Part shown: in pieces, positions 43,943 to 56,877 of the stretch
Layout of the letters: each line of letters opens with the position of its first letter
How positions within the stretch are numbered: position 1 is the stretch's first letter
Assembly: GCF_018294505.1 (NCBI RefSeq)
Contig: NC_057808.1
Coordinates: 228,095,780-228,159,779, forward strand
Length of the DNA stretch: 64,000 nucleotides
Source: Triticum aestivum
Taxonomy: Eukaryota; Streptophyta; Magnoliopsida; Poales; Poaceae
Direction of reading: 5' to 3'
Notes under the pieces: generated by a model
What the model was told of the DNA's origin: nothing
The model's input: only the letters and a program-made list of their open reading frames with translations
Database searches by the model: none
Position numbers and translations under genes: made by a program

Positions 43943-45244
43943 TCACTTCTCATCCAAGGGCTTTGTGAAGATGTAGGCTAGCTGTTCTTTAGACTTCACA
44001 TGCTCGATAGAGATGTCGCCCTTCAACACATGATCACGAAGGAAATGATGACGAATCTGCTTTGTCTTCGAGTGCTGAACTGGGTTATGAGCAATCTTGA
44101 TGGCACTCTCATTGTCACAGTAGAGAGGCACATTCTTCACATTGATGCCATAGTCCTTGAGGGTTTGCTTCATCCATAGCAATTGAGCACAGCACGAACC
44201 AGCAACAATGTACTCAAATTTAGCAGTAGAAAGTGATACATAGTTCTGTTTCTTCGAGGACCAACATACCAAGGATCGTCCAAGGAAATGGCATGTGCCT
44301 GATGTTGACTTGCAGTCCACACGATCACCAGCATAGTCAGAGTCTGAATATCCAATGAGATCAAAAGCCGAGCCCTTGGGATACCATTATCCAAGTGTTG
44401 GAGTGTGAGCTAGATATCAAAGAATATGCTTCACAGCCTTATGGTGTGATTCCTTCGGTGTAGCTTGAAAACGGGCACACATGCAAACACTAAGCATAAT
44501 ATCTGGCTTAGATGCACATAAATACAATAAAGAGCCAATCATGGAGCAGTATACCTTTTGACCAAAGTCAATACCATTTTCATTAGTGAATAGATGGCCA
44601 TTTGTGGGCATAGGGATTTTGACGCCTTTGCAATCTTGCATGCCGAATTTCCTCAATACATCCTTGAGGTATTTCTCCTGAGATATGAATATGTCGTTGC
44701 GCTATTGACGTATTTGAAGACCTAAAAAGAATTTCAATTCTCCCATCATAGACATTTGATATTCTTCACTCATCATATAGGCAAATTCATCACTGTAATG
44801 TTGGTCAGTACAGGCAAAGAAGATATCATCAACATATATTTGGCACACGAATAATTCATCATCATAGGTTTTGGTGAAAAGAGTTGGGTCAAGTGAACCG
44901 GGTTTGAATCCTTTCTTCATGAGGAATTCCTTCAAAGTATCATACCACGCCCGAGGGGCCTGCTTGAGGCCATAGAGGGCCTTATTGAGCCTGAAGACTT
45001 TGTCAGGATGCTTTGGATCTTCAAAACCTGGGGGTTGAGCAACATATACTTCTTCCTCAAGCTTACCATTGAGGAATGCACTCTTCACATCCATTTGATA
45101 TAAGATGATATTATGATGGTTAGCATAAGCAAGTAATATGCGAATAGCCTCAAGTCTAGCAACAGGTGCAAAAGTTTCATCGAAATCAATTCCTTCAACA
45201 TGTGTGTAGCCTTGAGCTACAAGTCGTGCCTTATTCCTCACCAC
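43943..45244 (-). pseudogene. pol: Copia reverse transcriptase and RNase H (Sirevirus)
   Basis: The RT begins [20 protein letters not shown] (motif 1), has [38 protein letters not shown] and catalytic YVDD (44825-44836, minus). RNase H shows STSGTCHFLGRSLVCWSSKK and YCDNESAIKIAHNPVQHSKT and ends at the stop at 43943. The whole stretch is one frame with nonsense codons TAG 44702-44704, TGA 44417-44419 and TAA 44387-44389. It is out of frame with integrase upstream through a one-base deletion near 45240. Confidence 0.92.
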
Positions 45245-46977
45245 AAGGCCATTTCATCTTGATTGTTGCGGTAGATCCATTTGGTGCCGATGATATTGTG
45301 CTTGTGTGGGTCTGGTCGATTGACAAGTTCCCACACATTGTTGAGCTCGAACTGATGTAATTCCTCTTGCATTGCTTGAATCCACTCAGGCTCCAGAAAT
45401 GCATCATCTACCTTGGTGGGCTTTGTAATAGAGACGAAAGCAAAGTGCCCACAAAAGTTAGACAAATGTAAAGCCTTTGAGCGTGTGAGGGGACCTGGTG
45501 CGTTGATGTCACTGATGATTTTCTCGATCTGCACTTCATTTGCAACGCGAGGATGAGCGGGTTGGCGACGTTGAGTTGGCTCAACATTTTCTTCAGATCC
45601 ATTTTCTTCAGGTGTGCCAGCCTGCTGTTCTTCACGTTCTGGAATGACTTCTTCAGTAGGAAGGACATCCTCAGTAGCCTTGAACTTGATAGTTTCCTCA
45701 GGTGACTTTTCATCTAGCACAGGAGGTAGGTGCTCTCTTTGCGAGCCATTAGTTTCATCGAACCGCACATCTACAGTTTCAACAACCTTGTGGTGAAAGG
45801 AGTTGAAGACTCTGTAGGTATGCGAGTCCTTTCCGTAACCAAGCATAAAACCTTCATGTGCTTTTGGTGCAAATTTAGAATTGTGATGAGGATCCCTAAT
45901 CCAACATTTAGCACCGGAGACTTTGAAATAACTCACATTGGGTTTCTTGTCAGTGACGAGTTCATATGAGGTCTTTTTGAAGAATTTGTGAAGATATACC
46001 CTGTTGATGATGTGGCACGCAGTATCAATTGCCTCAATCCAGAAGTGACGAGGCGTCTTGTATTCATCAAGCATAGTGGGAGCCATCTCAACAAGAGTCC
46101 TGTTCTTGCGCTCCACGACGCCATTCTGCTGAGGAGTATAAGGAGCAGATAACTCATGAGTGATACCAAGTTCATCAAGATAGTCATCAAGACTAGTATT
46201 CTAGAACTTGGTCCCATTGTCACTTCTGATGTGCTTGATTTTCACACCAAAGTTGGTTGAAGCCCTTGAGGAAAATCGTTTGAAGACTTCCTGCACTTCA
46301 CGTTTGTAAGTGACGATATGTACCCATGTATAACGAGAATAGTCATCAACAATAACAAAGCCATATAAAGATGCTTCATTGGTGAATGGGGAATAATGAT
46401 TAGGGCCAAAGAGATCCATGTGAAGCTATTCAAATGGACGAGTGGTCATGATAGTCTTTGAGGGATGCTTGGCCTTGGTCATATTTGCAGCTTCACAGGC
46501 TCCGCATAGGTGATCCTTGAGGAATTTGACATCCTCAATGCCAATGACATGCTTCTTCTTCGCGAGAGTGTGCAAGTTCCTCATGCCAGCATGACCCAGT
46601 CGTCGATGCCATAGCCAGCCTTCTGAAGCTTTTGCAAGTAGACATGTAGCAGGTTGTGGTCCTGTAGAGAAATCAACAACATACAGATCTCCTCTCCTAA
46701 AGACTTCGAAGACTTTGGAATGGTCAGCTTCCATGATCACAACACAACGATACTTTCCAAAGATAACAACCATATCAAGATCACAAAGCATTGAGATTGA
46801 CATGAGGTTGAATCCTAAGGACTCGACAAGCATGGCTTTGTCCATGTGTCGATCCTTTGAGATTACAACCTTACCTAGACCCAATACCTTGCTTTTGCCT
46901 TTGTCAGCATAGGTGATATGCTTCAGATGCGATGGAGATAAAGCAGTGTCCATCAATAAGTTTTTGTCACTAGTCAT
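45238..46977 (-). pseudogene. pol: Copia integrase with GAG-pre-integrase domain (Sirevirus)
   Basis: The N-terminal zinc-binding region reads WLWHRRLGHAGMRNLHTLAK and LCGACEAANMTKAKH (H-x-H and C-x2-C). The catalytic core has DLFGPNHYSPF with VIVDDYSRYTWV, the second Asp in IRSDNGTKF and the Glu in YTPQQNGVVERKNRTLVEM. A Glu-rich linker follows towards RT. Nonsense codons are TAG at 46426-46428 (between zinc region and core) and TAG at 46201-46203 (directly after DNGTKF). The rest is open in one frame. Confidence 0.9.
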
Positions 46978-47030
46978 GTGATTTGTACATCCACTGTCGA
47001 GGACCCACTCAGTGGCTTTGGGTTGATCAT
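46978..47030 (-). pseudogene. pol: Copia protease active-site region (Sirevirus)
   Basis: Just upstream of integrase in the same frame, the stretch EWVLDSGCTNHMTSD contains the Copia aspartic protease motif D-S-G (46990-46998, minus). Only the C-terminal part of the protease is easily followed; upstream (47031-47441) the frame is disturbed and I recognise nothing. Confidence 0.75.
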
Positions 47031-47441
47031 CCTGCAGATGAATTAGTGCAGCTTACAAACTCATATACTTCATCAGTGAAGAATATGACATCAAATTCAT
47101 CAGATCAATTTTATCACGCAATAGAATAGATAAACAATATGAGGACGTGAGAAATGAAAATGCATTTCTTCATGATTAGCTTGCGTCCTTTCAAGCATAT
47201 TCGGGACTCTAGCAAATACTTCAGACGTTTAGGTTCATCTGGAGACCTGACCCTGCATAAGAGATTAGTTCTTTTTCTTCACCACCCACATCTGGAGGGG
47301 TGGCAAAGAGTTCATCATTCTGCGAGCTCCATAAGAGAAAGGTGGCATAGATGCCAGTCCACTTCGTTTCACATAAGAGGGGTTAGGGTAAGCATATGAA
47401 TAAGCAGAGAAATTCTTCGAGCACTTATGAACATAATAATT

Positions 47442-49114
47442 TTAAGAATAATGCACATATTCATAACCCTTAGTCTTTCCCTGCGAAACAGAAGTGTTAG
47501 CACGATGATGTTCATATGAGGACTTTGATCCACTTGAGGAACATGGTCCATATGAGGACTTTGGTCCATATGAACAATTTGATCTGGGGTTCCTATTCTT
47601 CACAGATGGTGCCATGATGACATTCACCTGAAGACTTTCAAGGCACCTTTTGGGAACCCAGATTTTCTTCATAGGGGGGCCGTTCCTGCAGTTAGTGCCA
47701 ACATATCTAGCAAATAATTTATTTTGATTTTTGAACAGCTTATAGTTGGAGTCAAATGACTCATCAGAAGAATATAAAGAGTCACATGTAAAGCCAGATA
47801 GAGTAGATGGATCTACTGGAGGTCCCTTTGCAGCAACCCATGAGGTTTTGGGATACAGCTCAGGCTTCCAGTATGTTCCATCAGCATTGAGTTTCCTCTC
47901 AAAGGCAATACCCTCTTTCCTAGGGTTCCTGTTGAGGATCTGCTTTTTAAGCACATCACAAAGTGCCTGATGCCCTTTGAGGCTTTTGTACATGCCTGTC
48001 ACATACAATTCCTTCAGCCCTGCATTGTCAGTGATACTAGCAGTATCCTCAGATGAGGAATTAGTGATAGCAGAGACAGTTGAAGAATTTGCAGTAATAC
48101 AAGCATTTGAACTTTCAGGTGAAGAATTAGCAGATTCACGTTCAATGCACTTCAAACATGGTGGAATGAATTCTTCCTGAGCAGCGCTGATCTGTTGAGC
48201 AAGTAATGAATCACGCTCCTTCTGAAGATCTTCATAACTCACCCTTAGCTTCTCAAATTTTGCTTCCTTTGAAGAAATTCATAAGAAAGCTTCTCATGAT
48301 CAGATAAGAGAGTGTTATGATGACTCTGAAGGTTATCAAACTTGGACTGAAGTCTCTGAAGATTTTCAGTCAAAGTTTTGGTGCGATCCATTTCTTCACC
48401 CAACATATCATCGCTCTTGTCTAGCATATTTTGAACCTTTTCAAAAGCCTTTTGTTGTTTTACAACAATCTTAGCAAGTTTAGAGTAGCTAGGCTTGAGG
48501 TTTTCATCAGATTCATCCTCACTTGATTCAGAGGAGAGATATTTGAGTACCTTGGCACCCTTTGCCATGAAGCAATAGGTGGGAGCATAGTCATCATCGC
48601 CGTCGTTAGCCATGTTGGGGAAGTCATTCTTCTCAGAGTTGAAGATGGACTTGCTGACGAAAGCAGTAGTCAGGGCTAGGCTTGCCACACCAGATTCTAA
48701 CTCCTCAGATGCCTCCTATTCCTCATTTTTCTCAGATTCAGCCTCAGAGTCCATTTCCTTGCCAATGAATGCCCGGGCCTTCTTGGAGCTGCTCTTCTTG
48801 TGAGATAAAGACTTCGAGGATTTTGATGATGAAGACTTTGAAGATTTCTTCTTCTTCTTTGAGTCATCAGAACTGTAATCCTTGTATTTCTTCTTCTTTG
48901 ATTCCTTTTCCCACAGAGGACAATCTTGAATGTAGTGTCCAGGTTTCTTGCATTTGTGGCAAGTTCTCTTCTTGTAGTCACGGATGAGGAATCTGATCTT
49001 ACATCATCACTTCTTGAGGATTTTCCAAAGCGACCACGCCTTGAGAACTTCTAGAATTTCCTCACGAGCATTGCTAGCTCCTGGCTTAGTTCTTTAGGAT
49101 CACCAAGGCTGCTA
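47442..49114 (-). pseudogene. gag: Sirevirus Gag C-terminal half: zinc knuckle and coiled coil
   Basis: Directly after the nested insertion the gag frame continues (SSLGDPKELSQELAMLVRKF), with a stop near 49051. A CCHC knuckle CHKCKKPGHYIQDC lies at about 48961-48920, followed by a Lys/Ser-rich tract (KKKKKSSKSSSSKSSKSLSH). Then comes a long coiled coil (48688-48245 and 48242 on; EKVQNMLDKSDDMLGEEMDR). The last part (to 47442) has Ser/Asn-rich and Tyr/Gly/Ser repeats. Frameshifts lie near 48990 and 48260. A long coiled-coil Gag extension is typical of Sireviruses. Confidence 0.8.
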
Positions 49115-49119
49115 CCAGA

Positions 49120-49592
49120 TGAGGGAGTCCTGGATTAGGGGGTCCCCGAGCATCCGGGCTATGTGACATGGGCCGGACTGATATGCTAAGAAGATACGAG
49201 ATTGAAGGCCTTCCCCCGTGTCCGGATGGGACTCTCCTTTGCGTGGATAGCAAGCCTGGAGTTCGGATGTGAAACTTCCTTTCTTTGTAAACCGACTCTG
49301 TACAACCCTAGCCCCCTCCGGTGTCTATATAAACCGGAGGGTTTAGTCCGTAGAGATGATCAAAATTCAGACAGGCTAGACATCTAGGGTTTAGTCATTA
49401 TGATCTCGAGGTAGATCAACTCTTGTAACCCCTATACTCGTCATAGTCAATCAAGCAGGAAGTAGGGTATTACCTCGATTAAGAGGGCCCAAACCTGGGT
49501 AAACATCGTGTCCCCCGCCTCCTGTTACCTTTGATCCACAGAGGCACAGTTCGGAACCCCCTACCCGAGATCGGCCGGTTTTGACACCGACA
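49120..49592 (+). repeat. 5' LTR of the Fatima-like element (473 bp)
   Basis: It starts TGAGGGAGTCCTGGATTAGG and ends TTTTGACACCGACA. A TATA box TATATAAA lies at 49326-49333 in the context TGTCTATATAAACCGGAGGG. By eye it differs from the 3' LTR at about 19 positions plus one single-base gap, about 4% divergence. Confidence 0.95.
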
Positions 49593-49593
49593 T

Positions 49594-49611
49594 TGGTGCT
49601 TTCATTGAGAG
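49594..49611 (+). other. Primer binding site region of the Fatima-like element
   Basis: TTGGTGCTTTCATTGAGA follows one base after the LTR end CACCGACA. It has the TGG start expected of a PBS, but I cannot assign the tRNA with confidence. Confidence 0.6.
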
Positions 49612-49618
49612 CTCCTCT

Positions 49619-50511
49619 GTGTTGTCGATAGAAGGATCGATGGCTCGCCTTGTCGTTAACGACAAAATTACCTCTGGAAAGGCCCTAGTTCCTGGGCAGA
49701 TCCTCCAGATCGGCAATTTCACCATAGGCGCCCGCCCGACCGTTAAGCCCAAGGCGGTCTCCCGGATTGACGAAAATAATATTCGCATCGACCCCCAAAG
49801 CGTCGATATGATAGATCCTGCAGATATCTCGTCTTTAAACGAATTGCTAGATCGCATCACTACCCTGGGGGTCGCAAAAGATTACGATCTGATTGGGCTT
49901 AAACCCGATCAGAGGGAAATCAGGTCCCCACCTGGTGACTGTCGTGGAAGACCAAGTTGAGGATACTGCTCCTCCTATGCTAAAAACAAACTATGTTCGG
50001 ATATCCGAGCCCTACGAGTCGGACACCCATCTTCGAGAAGAGATCACCTGTCCTCCGAACATAGAATCAGGTGTTGAACCTAAAAACCCCCAGGACACCC
50101 CGGATCCTGGGCCAATGACCTCAGAAATTTTTCAAAATCCGATTCCATAGCGGGTCAGGGATCGGATTTAAGCCCGCCCGCCCACCACAATCAATACTCT
50201 CCAAGCAATTCTGGTCGCCCGAACATGTGCGACTTAATGTATATACGACAGCAACCTCAGGAAACAGTCCATCACTTTTGGGCTAGATTCCTACTTGTTA
50301 AAAACAAGATCAAAGATTGCTGCGACGATGATGCAGTATCAGTCTTTTGCCGCAACTGAACGGACGAGGGGATCCTCAATGCCCTCAATCGACGCCGCAT
50401 ACTGCACTTCGCAGATTTGGCACATATAGTACAGAAGTATTGCGCAATGGAAAGCCCAGACAGCTCGATGGGAACCACCGGCCTTTAAGCCACCCACCGG
50501 TCGGGCAAAAT
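49619..50511 (+). pseudogene. gag: Gag N-terminal region (Fatima-like)
   Basis: The frame starts at MARLVVNDKITSGKALVPGQ (49640; the upstream Met at 49619 lies in leader sequence). It runs to about 49950, shifts frame near 49930, and continues to 50150. Further on, QETVHHFWARFLLVKNKIKD (about 50250-50320) is the conserved Gag motif of this group, followed by stops near 50358 and 50488. It is interrupted at 50516 by the solo LTR. The Gag is broken in several places. Confidence 0.7.
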
Positions 50512-50516
50512 GGATG

Positions 50517-53500
50517 TGTAACGCCCACGATGCGGCTATATCTCCCACGTGTCAAGGCACGACTTAGAGGCGTAACCGCATAGTGGTTTTGTCGCAAGAA
50601 GGGTCATCTTCACACAATCCCATGTAATGAACAAGAATGGGATAAAGAGTTGGCTTACAATTGCCACTTCACACAATACATAAATATAATTCATACATCA
50701 TCCAAAATACAAACATATAGACCGACTACGGTCAAGATCCAGATGAAAATAAGATAACCCCAAATGCTAGATCCCCGATCGTCCCAACTGGGCTCCACTA
50801 CTGATCATCAGGAGAAGACACATAGTAACGACCACGTTCCTCGTCGAACTCCCACTTGAGATCGACCCCATCATCTGCACTGGCATCGTCGGCACCTGCA
50901 ACTGTTTTGGTAGAATCTGTGAGTCACGAGGACTCAGCAATCTCACACCCGCGAGATCAAGACTATTTAAGCTTATAGGAAAGGAAGGTGTAATAAGGTG
51001 GAGCTGCAGCGGCAATAAGCATATATGGTGGCTAACTTGCGCAAATGAGAGCGAGAAGAGAAGCAACGGAACGGTCGTCATCTAGCAATGACCAAGAAGT
51101 GATCCTGAACTCCTACTTACGTCATACATAACTCAGACCGTGTTCACTTCCCGGACTCCGCCGAGAAGAGACCATCACGGCTACACACGCAGTTGATGTA
51201 TTTTAAATTGGGTCAAGTGACAAGTTCTCTACAACCGGACATTAACAAATTCTCATCTGCCTCATAACCGCGGGCACGGCTTTCGAAAGATAATACCCTG
51301 CAGGGGTGTCCCAACTTAGCCCATCATAAGCTCTCACGGTCAACGAAGGATAAACCTTCTCCCGGAAAGACCCGATCAGTCTCGGAATCCCGGTTTACAA
51401 GACATTTCGACAATGGTAAAACAAAACCAGCAAAGCCGCCCGAATGTGCCGACAAATCCCGATAGGAGCTGCACATATCTCGTTCTCAGGGCACACCGGA
51501 TGAACACTACGTACAGCTAAAACCAATCCTCGAGTTTCCCCAAGGTGGCGCTGCAAGTGGCTCTAGTTTGGACCAGCACTCAGAGGAACACTGGCCCGGG
51601 GGTTTAAATAAAGATGACCCTCGGGCTCGCGAAAACCCGGGGGAAAAGGCTTAGGCGGCAAATGATAAAACCAAGGTTCGGCCTTGCTGGAGGAGTTTTA
51701 TTCAAGGCGAACTGTCAAGGGGGTCCCATAAATCACCCGACCGCGTAAGGAACGCAAACTCAAGGAACATAATCCCGGTATATCAGAAACTAGGGGCGGC
51801 AAGAGTGGAACAAAACACCAGGCATAAGGCCGAGCCTTCCACCCTTTACCAAATATATAGATGCATTAATTAAATAAGAGATATTGTGATATCCCAACAT
51901 ATCCATGTTCCAACATGGAACCAACTTCAACTTCACCTGCAACGCTATAAGAAGGGCTGAGCAAAAGCGGTAACTTAGCCAAACAACGGTTTGCTAGGAA
52001 AGGATGGTTAGGGGCTGACATGGCAATATGGGAGGCATGATATAGCAAGTGATAGGTAGCGCGGCATGGCAATAGAACGAATAACTAGCAAAGCAAAGAT
52101 AGAAGTGATTTCGATGGGTGATCATCTTGCCTGCAAGGTTCTCAGAGTTGTCGAAATCTTGATCCTCGTAAGCGTACTCAACAGGTTCCTCGTCCATGAA
52201 CTCGTCTCCCGGCTCTACCCAAGAAAAGAACACAAGCAACGGAACCACAATCAATCACGAGAAATGCACAAGCAACATGATGCAAAACATGTATGATATG
52301 CGAGATATGATATGCGATGCATATGCGTGCTCCGGAAGGAAAATGATGAACAAGGCAGTAACTTGGCAAACCAAGCATGCCACTGTAAAGATGACCGGAA
52401 ACGGATGCACGGTTTGCAAATGGCAAGCAAAACAAGAATGACACGAATCTGCGATTAACAGCATGATAGCACTTAAAATGCAACAAACAACAATGCTACA
52501 GCACTCCAACATAGCAACAAAGCATATGGAAGTAATCTACAGGAGATGCTTGACAAAAGATGAACACTGAGCTACGGCTAGTTCACAACATAACAAGCTC
52601 AAACAAGCATGGCAAAAGTGCAAAAGATAACAGGATCACAGACTTAGTGAAAAACTGGACATGGCAGAAAACAGCATCAGGTAGCAATGTTCAGAGCACG
52701 AAATAAACATGCTACAGGAACTTAACATGGCAAAACAAGACATGAAAGTATTCTACTAAAAGCACATGACAGAAGTCCCTTACTGACCATAAACCAAAAA
52801 GGACCAGAAGATATGATGGCAAGCATGTGAACATAGCAAGTTTCGTTATCAGGTTTCAGACTTGGCAGAAAACAGAGCATGGCAGAAATAATAATATGAG
52901 GGCATCTTGGTGAGCTTGATGCACTCACCACAAGGCAATGCATGACAAAACAAGCATACCTAAAGCAAGATGGCATGTTTATGAAGCTATCCATGGCAAG
53001 AACACAAGCATAGCATGTATGAATCAACTACAATAAGCTTGGCAAAATTGCATATCATGTTAAGAATCTGCCAGAAATATTTTATAGCAAAAGTAGAGCA
53101 AGATTGAGTCATGCTATGGCACTCCATAATTGAAAACAAGGGCAGGAATGGATCAATTACAACAATAGTTACAAAACATCCTTACTGAACATCTACCAAA
53201 TATGCATGGATCTTTCTGTAGTATCAAGTTTACATGGCAACAAAATAACAGCAGACGAGGACTTGGAGAAATCACCAAGTCCCTGAAATCAGAAACATTA
53301 CGGGGCCTAGTTTGCATGCTTGTGCTAGTCACCATAGAGATCACAAAAATACATGGCATATACCCTTGCAAAGATGGCATGGCATACAACAAAACACATG
53401 TAGAGCCCATGCCCATAAGATGCACAGATTAAATGATACAAAAATGACAAATCTCCAAGTTCTGCTAAGAACCAGAAGATATCAGCAACTAGCCCTTTTG

Positions 53501-54708
53501 CAACAGAGATTTGGGTAACAAGATGACCTCTAATGAACATGGTGCAATTGAACAAAATGTAGAGCATCACGAGACAAACAATTTGACATATTACACACGC
53601 GAAACGGAGCTACATGCAAGGAGTTATGCACTGATGAACAGGGGTACATATTGAGAAAAATCACAGACTTAGGGAAAATTTAGAGGGATCGAGGGGAAAA
53701 GTCAACGCGCCAGTTACCAGATCCGATCGAGGAGAGAGCTCGGGCTCGGCTCGCCGGCCGGAGGAGGAGGCGCGGGGACGCCGGCGGGGCGGCGGAGGGA
53801 GAGGCAAGGAGGAGGCGGCGGCCTCGGGACCGGCGACGGCGATGGCCGGCGGCGAGGTCCAGGCCGGGCGGCGGCGGAGACAGGACGGCAGGCGGCCGCG
53901 GCGTTGCGGCGCCGGCCGGACGGCGGCGGCGCGGGTGGCAGGCAGCGACGGGCGCGCGGCCCGGGAGGAGCGGCGGCGGCTGGGCTCGCGGGCCCTCCTC
54001 GGGCTCGCCGGGCCGGCGGCAGTGGGAGGCCGAAGACGCTGACGTGGCGGCGCCCGATTGGACGGTGGGCGGCGGTGGACGCTTCCGGCTCCGCCCGGAC
54101 GTGTCCGGCGGCGGAGAGGGACGAGGGTAGGGTTTGGACTGTGTTTGTTTTTCGGGAGGGATGCATTTAAATATGTAGAGGGAGCTAGGAGGCTCCAAAT
54201 GAGGTGTGGTTTTCGCCCAGACGATCGTGATCGAACGACCTAGAGCATGGAAGAGAGTTTGGTGGGTTTTGGGCTGTTTTGAGAGGGGTTTTTTGCTGCA
54301 CACTCAAATGGCCTTTGCGGATGCCCGGTTAACCGTTGGAGTACCAAACGACCTTCAAATGGAACGAAACTTGACCGGTGGTCTCCGGGTGGTATAATAA
54401 GGCCACTTGACAAGCCTCGGTCCATTCCGAGAATGTTTGACACCCGCTCGCGAAAGAAAACAAGAGGGGTGCACTGGAGGAGATAGGAGCGCCGGATTGC
54501 AAAACGGACAACGGGAAAAATGCTCGGATGCATGAGACGAACACGTTTGCAAATGCAATGCACATGATGACATGATATGAATTGCATGACATGAACAAAA
54601 TGCAAAACGAAAAACAAAACCCGACCACGAAGGGAATATCATAGCACATAGCCGAAAATGGCAAGAGTCGGAGTTACAAATATGGAAAGTTGCATGCGGG
54701 GTGTTACA
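50517..54708 (-). mobile_element. Solo LTR of a long-LTR Gypsy or LARD-type element (4192 bp)
   Basis: The insertion is flanked by TSD GGATG (50512-50516 and 54709-54713), has ends TGTAACGCCC and GGGGTGTTACA, and no internal domain, so it is best read as a solo LTR left by recombination. In minus orientation it starts TGTAACACCCCGCATGCAAC, a start I recall from Triticeae long-LTR elements such as Sukkula-type LARDs. A TATA box TATTTAAA lies at 54166-54173 (minus), followed by a GC-rich island (53700-54110) and then AC-rich sequence with many CATGGCA motifs (52000-53400). No gene is supported inside. Confidence 0.82.
54166..54173 (-). promoter_or_regulatory. TATA box of the solo LTR
   Basis: On minus, CTACATATTTAAATGCATCC lies about 535 bp from the LTR start and just before a CA-rich, then strongly GC-rich segment. 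This fits an LTR core promoter and leader. Confidence 0.55.
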
Positions 54709-54713
54709 GGATG

Positions 54714-55289
54714 CACCCTTACGGGGCACCTGATCATTACTTCATGGAAAGGGAAATTAAGCCCTTACCGGGACATAGAACCGTCCTTGATGAATGGCTC
54801 GACAAGCCTTGTCAGATACACGCGATGCCAAATTCCGAACCAACACATAGCCTTCAGGCATGTTGGATACTCCGGCAGGTGGCTAAAAGCGGTGAGGCCA
54901 TCCTCACCAACACTACCCCAGCGAGGTACTCCCCCGAGCATAACGATCCCAATGTGTTCACGGTCTTCGAGACCTTTTCTTCAAATAATCGGCATAAAAG
55001 GGCGCTCCGCGACCTCACCGAAGTCAACCAAGTAGCCGCAATAAACCCCTGGAATGATATGGTGATAACCTTCAATGCCACTGACGAACCACGGACCCGA
55101 TCAATCCGAGCACCAGCCGCCCTAGTCCTAAACCCAATTGTGGACGGCTTTTGGCTTACTAAAGTGCTCATGGACGGAGGTAGCGGATTAAACCTCATTT
55201 ATGAGGACACGCTCGATAAAATGCAAATAGACAAGAGCGGCATCGAGCAAAGCAGTACAACCTTTCGAGGTATTATCCCCAGCCGATAA
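54714..55289 (+). pseudogene. Gag end and aspartic protease (Fatima-like)
   Basis: Directly after the solo LTR, the frame reads the Gag tail (THSLQACWILRQVAKSGEAI) and then the protease region with the active-site motif KVLMDGGSGLNLIYEDTLDK (about 55160-55218). It stops at TAA 55287-55289 in the middle of the protease; the same frame continues beyond it. Confidence 0.8.
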
Positions 55290-56214
55290 GCGCGGTGTTC
55301 GGGAAAAATAAAACTTGATGTGGTATTCGGCACGCCTGAGAACTACAGGTCCGAAGAATTAATCTTCCATGTGGCACCTTTCAATAGTGGATATCATGCC
55401 CTGTTAGGGCGAGATGCATTCACACGCTTTCAAGACATACTTCATTACGGGTACATGAAGCTCAAAGTACCCGGGCCCAATGGTGTTATCACTATCGCCA
55501 GTGATCCGGACATAGCACTCCGCGCCGAAAACAAAACCGCATCCCTGGCCCTCGAGGCACTGTCCGAAGCCCTTGTGGCCGAGGAGCTCACCGCTCTGCG
55601 TTCCACAGTGGATAGAGATGACATAATTCTTGATAAAAGGCCTAAATCCACTTTTTTCAAGCCAACAGACGAAATAGTCAAATTCCAAGTCCACCCAACG
55701 GACCCCAATAAAACAGCTGCCATTGGTCGATGCCGCTCTAAGAGCATTCCTGCGCGAGATTGGGACATTTTCGCCTGGCACCCTTCGGACATGCCAGGAA
55801 TCCCACACAAATTGGCCGAACACAGCCTCAATATAATAAAGGGGTTCAAGCCAGTTAAGCAAGCGCTATGGCGATTTTCCGAACCCAAGCGGCAAGCTAT
55901 GGGGGAGGAGCTAGCCAAACTACTTGAAGCCGGGTTTATTCGAGAAATAAAACACCCGGATTGGCTAGCAAATCTGGTCATGGTGCCAAAGAAGGACAAA
56001 TCCCGGCGCCTTTCTATTGACTTTAAGGACCTTAATAAAGCTTGCCCTAAGGACCCCTTCCCACGGCCCCGCATTGACCAAATCATTGATGCAACTGCAG
56101 GACACGATTCACTGTGTTTCCTCGATGCATACTCCGGATACCATCAGATTAAGATGAAGGAATCCAATCAGGCCGCAACGGCATTTATCACTCTGTATGG
56201 ACCTTTCTGCTTTA
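55290..56214 (+). pseudogene. pol: Protease end and N-terminal reverse transcriptase (Fatima-like)
   Basis: The frame continues with SGYHALLGRDAFTRFQDILH (second protease motif), a linker, then RT: DMPGIPHKLAEHSLNIIKGF, LSIDFKDLNKACPKDPFPRP, CFLDAYSGYHQIKMKE. It leaves the RT frame near 56215 by a frameshift just before the SMPFGLKNA-type motif. Its arrangement matches Tat A at 500-1590, at clear sequence distance. Confidence 0.85.
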
Positions 56215-56877
56215 ACGTTGCCTTTCGGACTCAAGAATGCGGGTGCCACCTACCAACACATGATTCAAACATGCCTGGAAAAACAAATTGGCAAGATGGT
56301 GGAGGCATATGTAGATGATGTAGAAACCAAAACCAAACATGTCGAATCATTGGTGGACGACTTACGTCTCACATTCGACAACCTCCGAACATATGGCATA
56401 CGGCTCAATCCGGAAAAATGCATTTTCGGCGTTCTGGCCGGAAAGTTGCTCGGGTTCATCGTTTCCAATAGAGGAATCGAAGCAAACCCAGCCAAAATCC
56501 GAGCCTTGTCACAGTTGGCGATACCAACAGACCTAAAACAGGTCCAAAAACTAGCGGGGTGCGTAGCAACCTTGAGCCACTTTATCTCCAGATTAGGAGA
56601 AAAAGTGCTACCGCTATATCGCCTGCTTCGGTGTACCGACCACTTCAAGTGGACGGACACGGCAACAGGTGGGCTTGCAGAAATAAAAACTATGCTAGCA
56701 ACCAACCCAATCCTTGCCGCACCTAACATTGGCGAACCTATGGTACTGTATATATCTGCAACTCACCAGGTGGTGAGCGTAGTACTCGTCGTCGAACGAG
56801 AGGAAGAGGGACATAAATTCCCACTCCAAAAACCTGTATACTGCGTATCGGCGGTTCTCACACCATGCAAATCCTGA
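56215..56877 (+). pseudogene. pol: Reverse transcriptase core and linked RNase H (Fatima-like)
   Basis: In the next frame: LPFGLKNAGATYQHMIQTCL, catalytic YVDD at 56308-56319 (followed by VETKTKH), the connection LLGFIVSNRGIEANPAKIRA and the RNase H start PVYCVSAVL. It ends at TGA 56875-56877; the frame continues past it into YPHYQKIAYAVFMASRKLRH, so this is a nonsense mutation. Confidence 0.88.

Noticed and set aside
50347..50597. Several 68-78-codon frames across the solo LTR boundary
   Set aside because: They span two elements of different age and are chance frames.
53680..54303. 207-codon frame on minus in the solo LTR
   Set aside because: Pro/Arg/Ser-rich translation of a GC-rich leader; no domain and overlapping frames on both strands.
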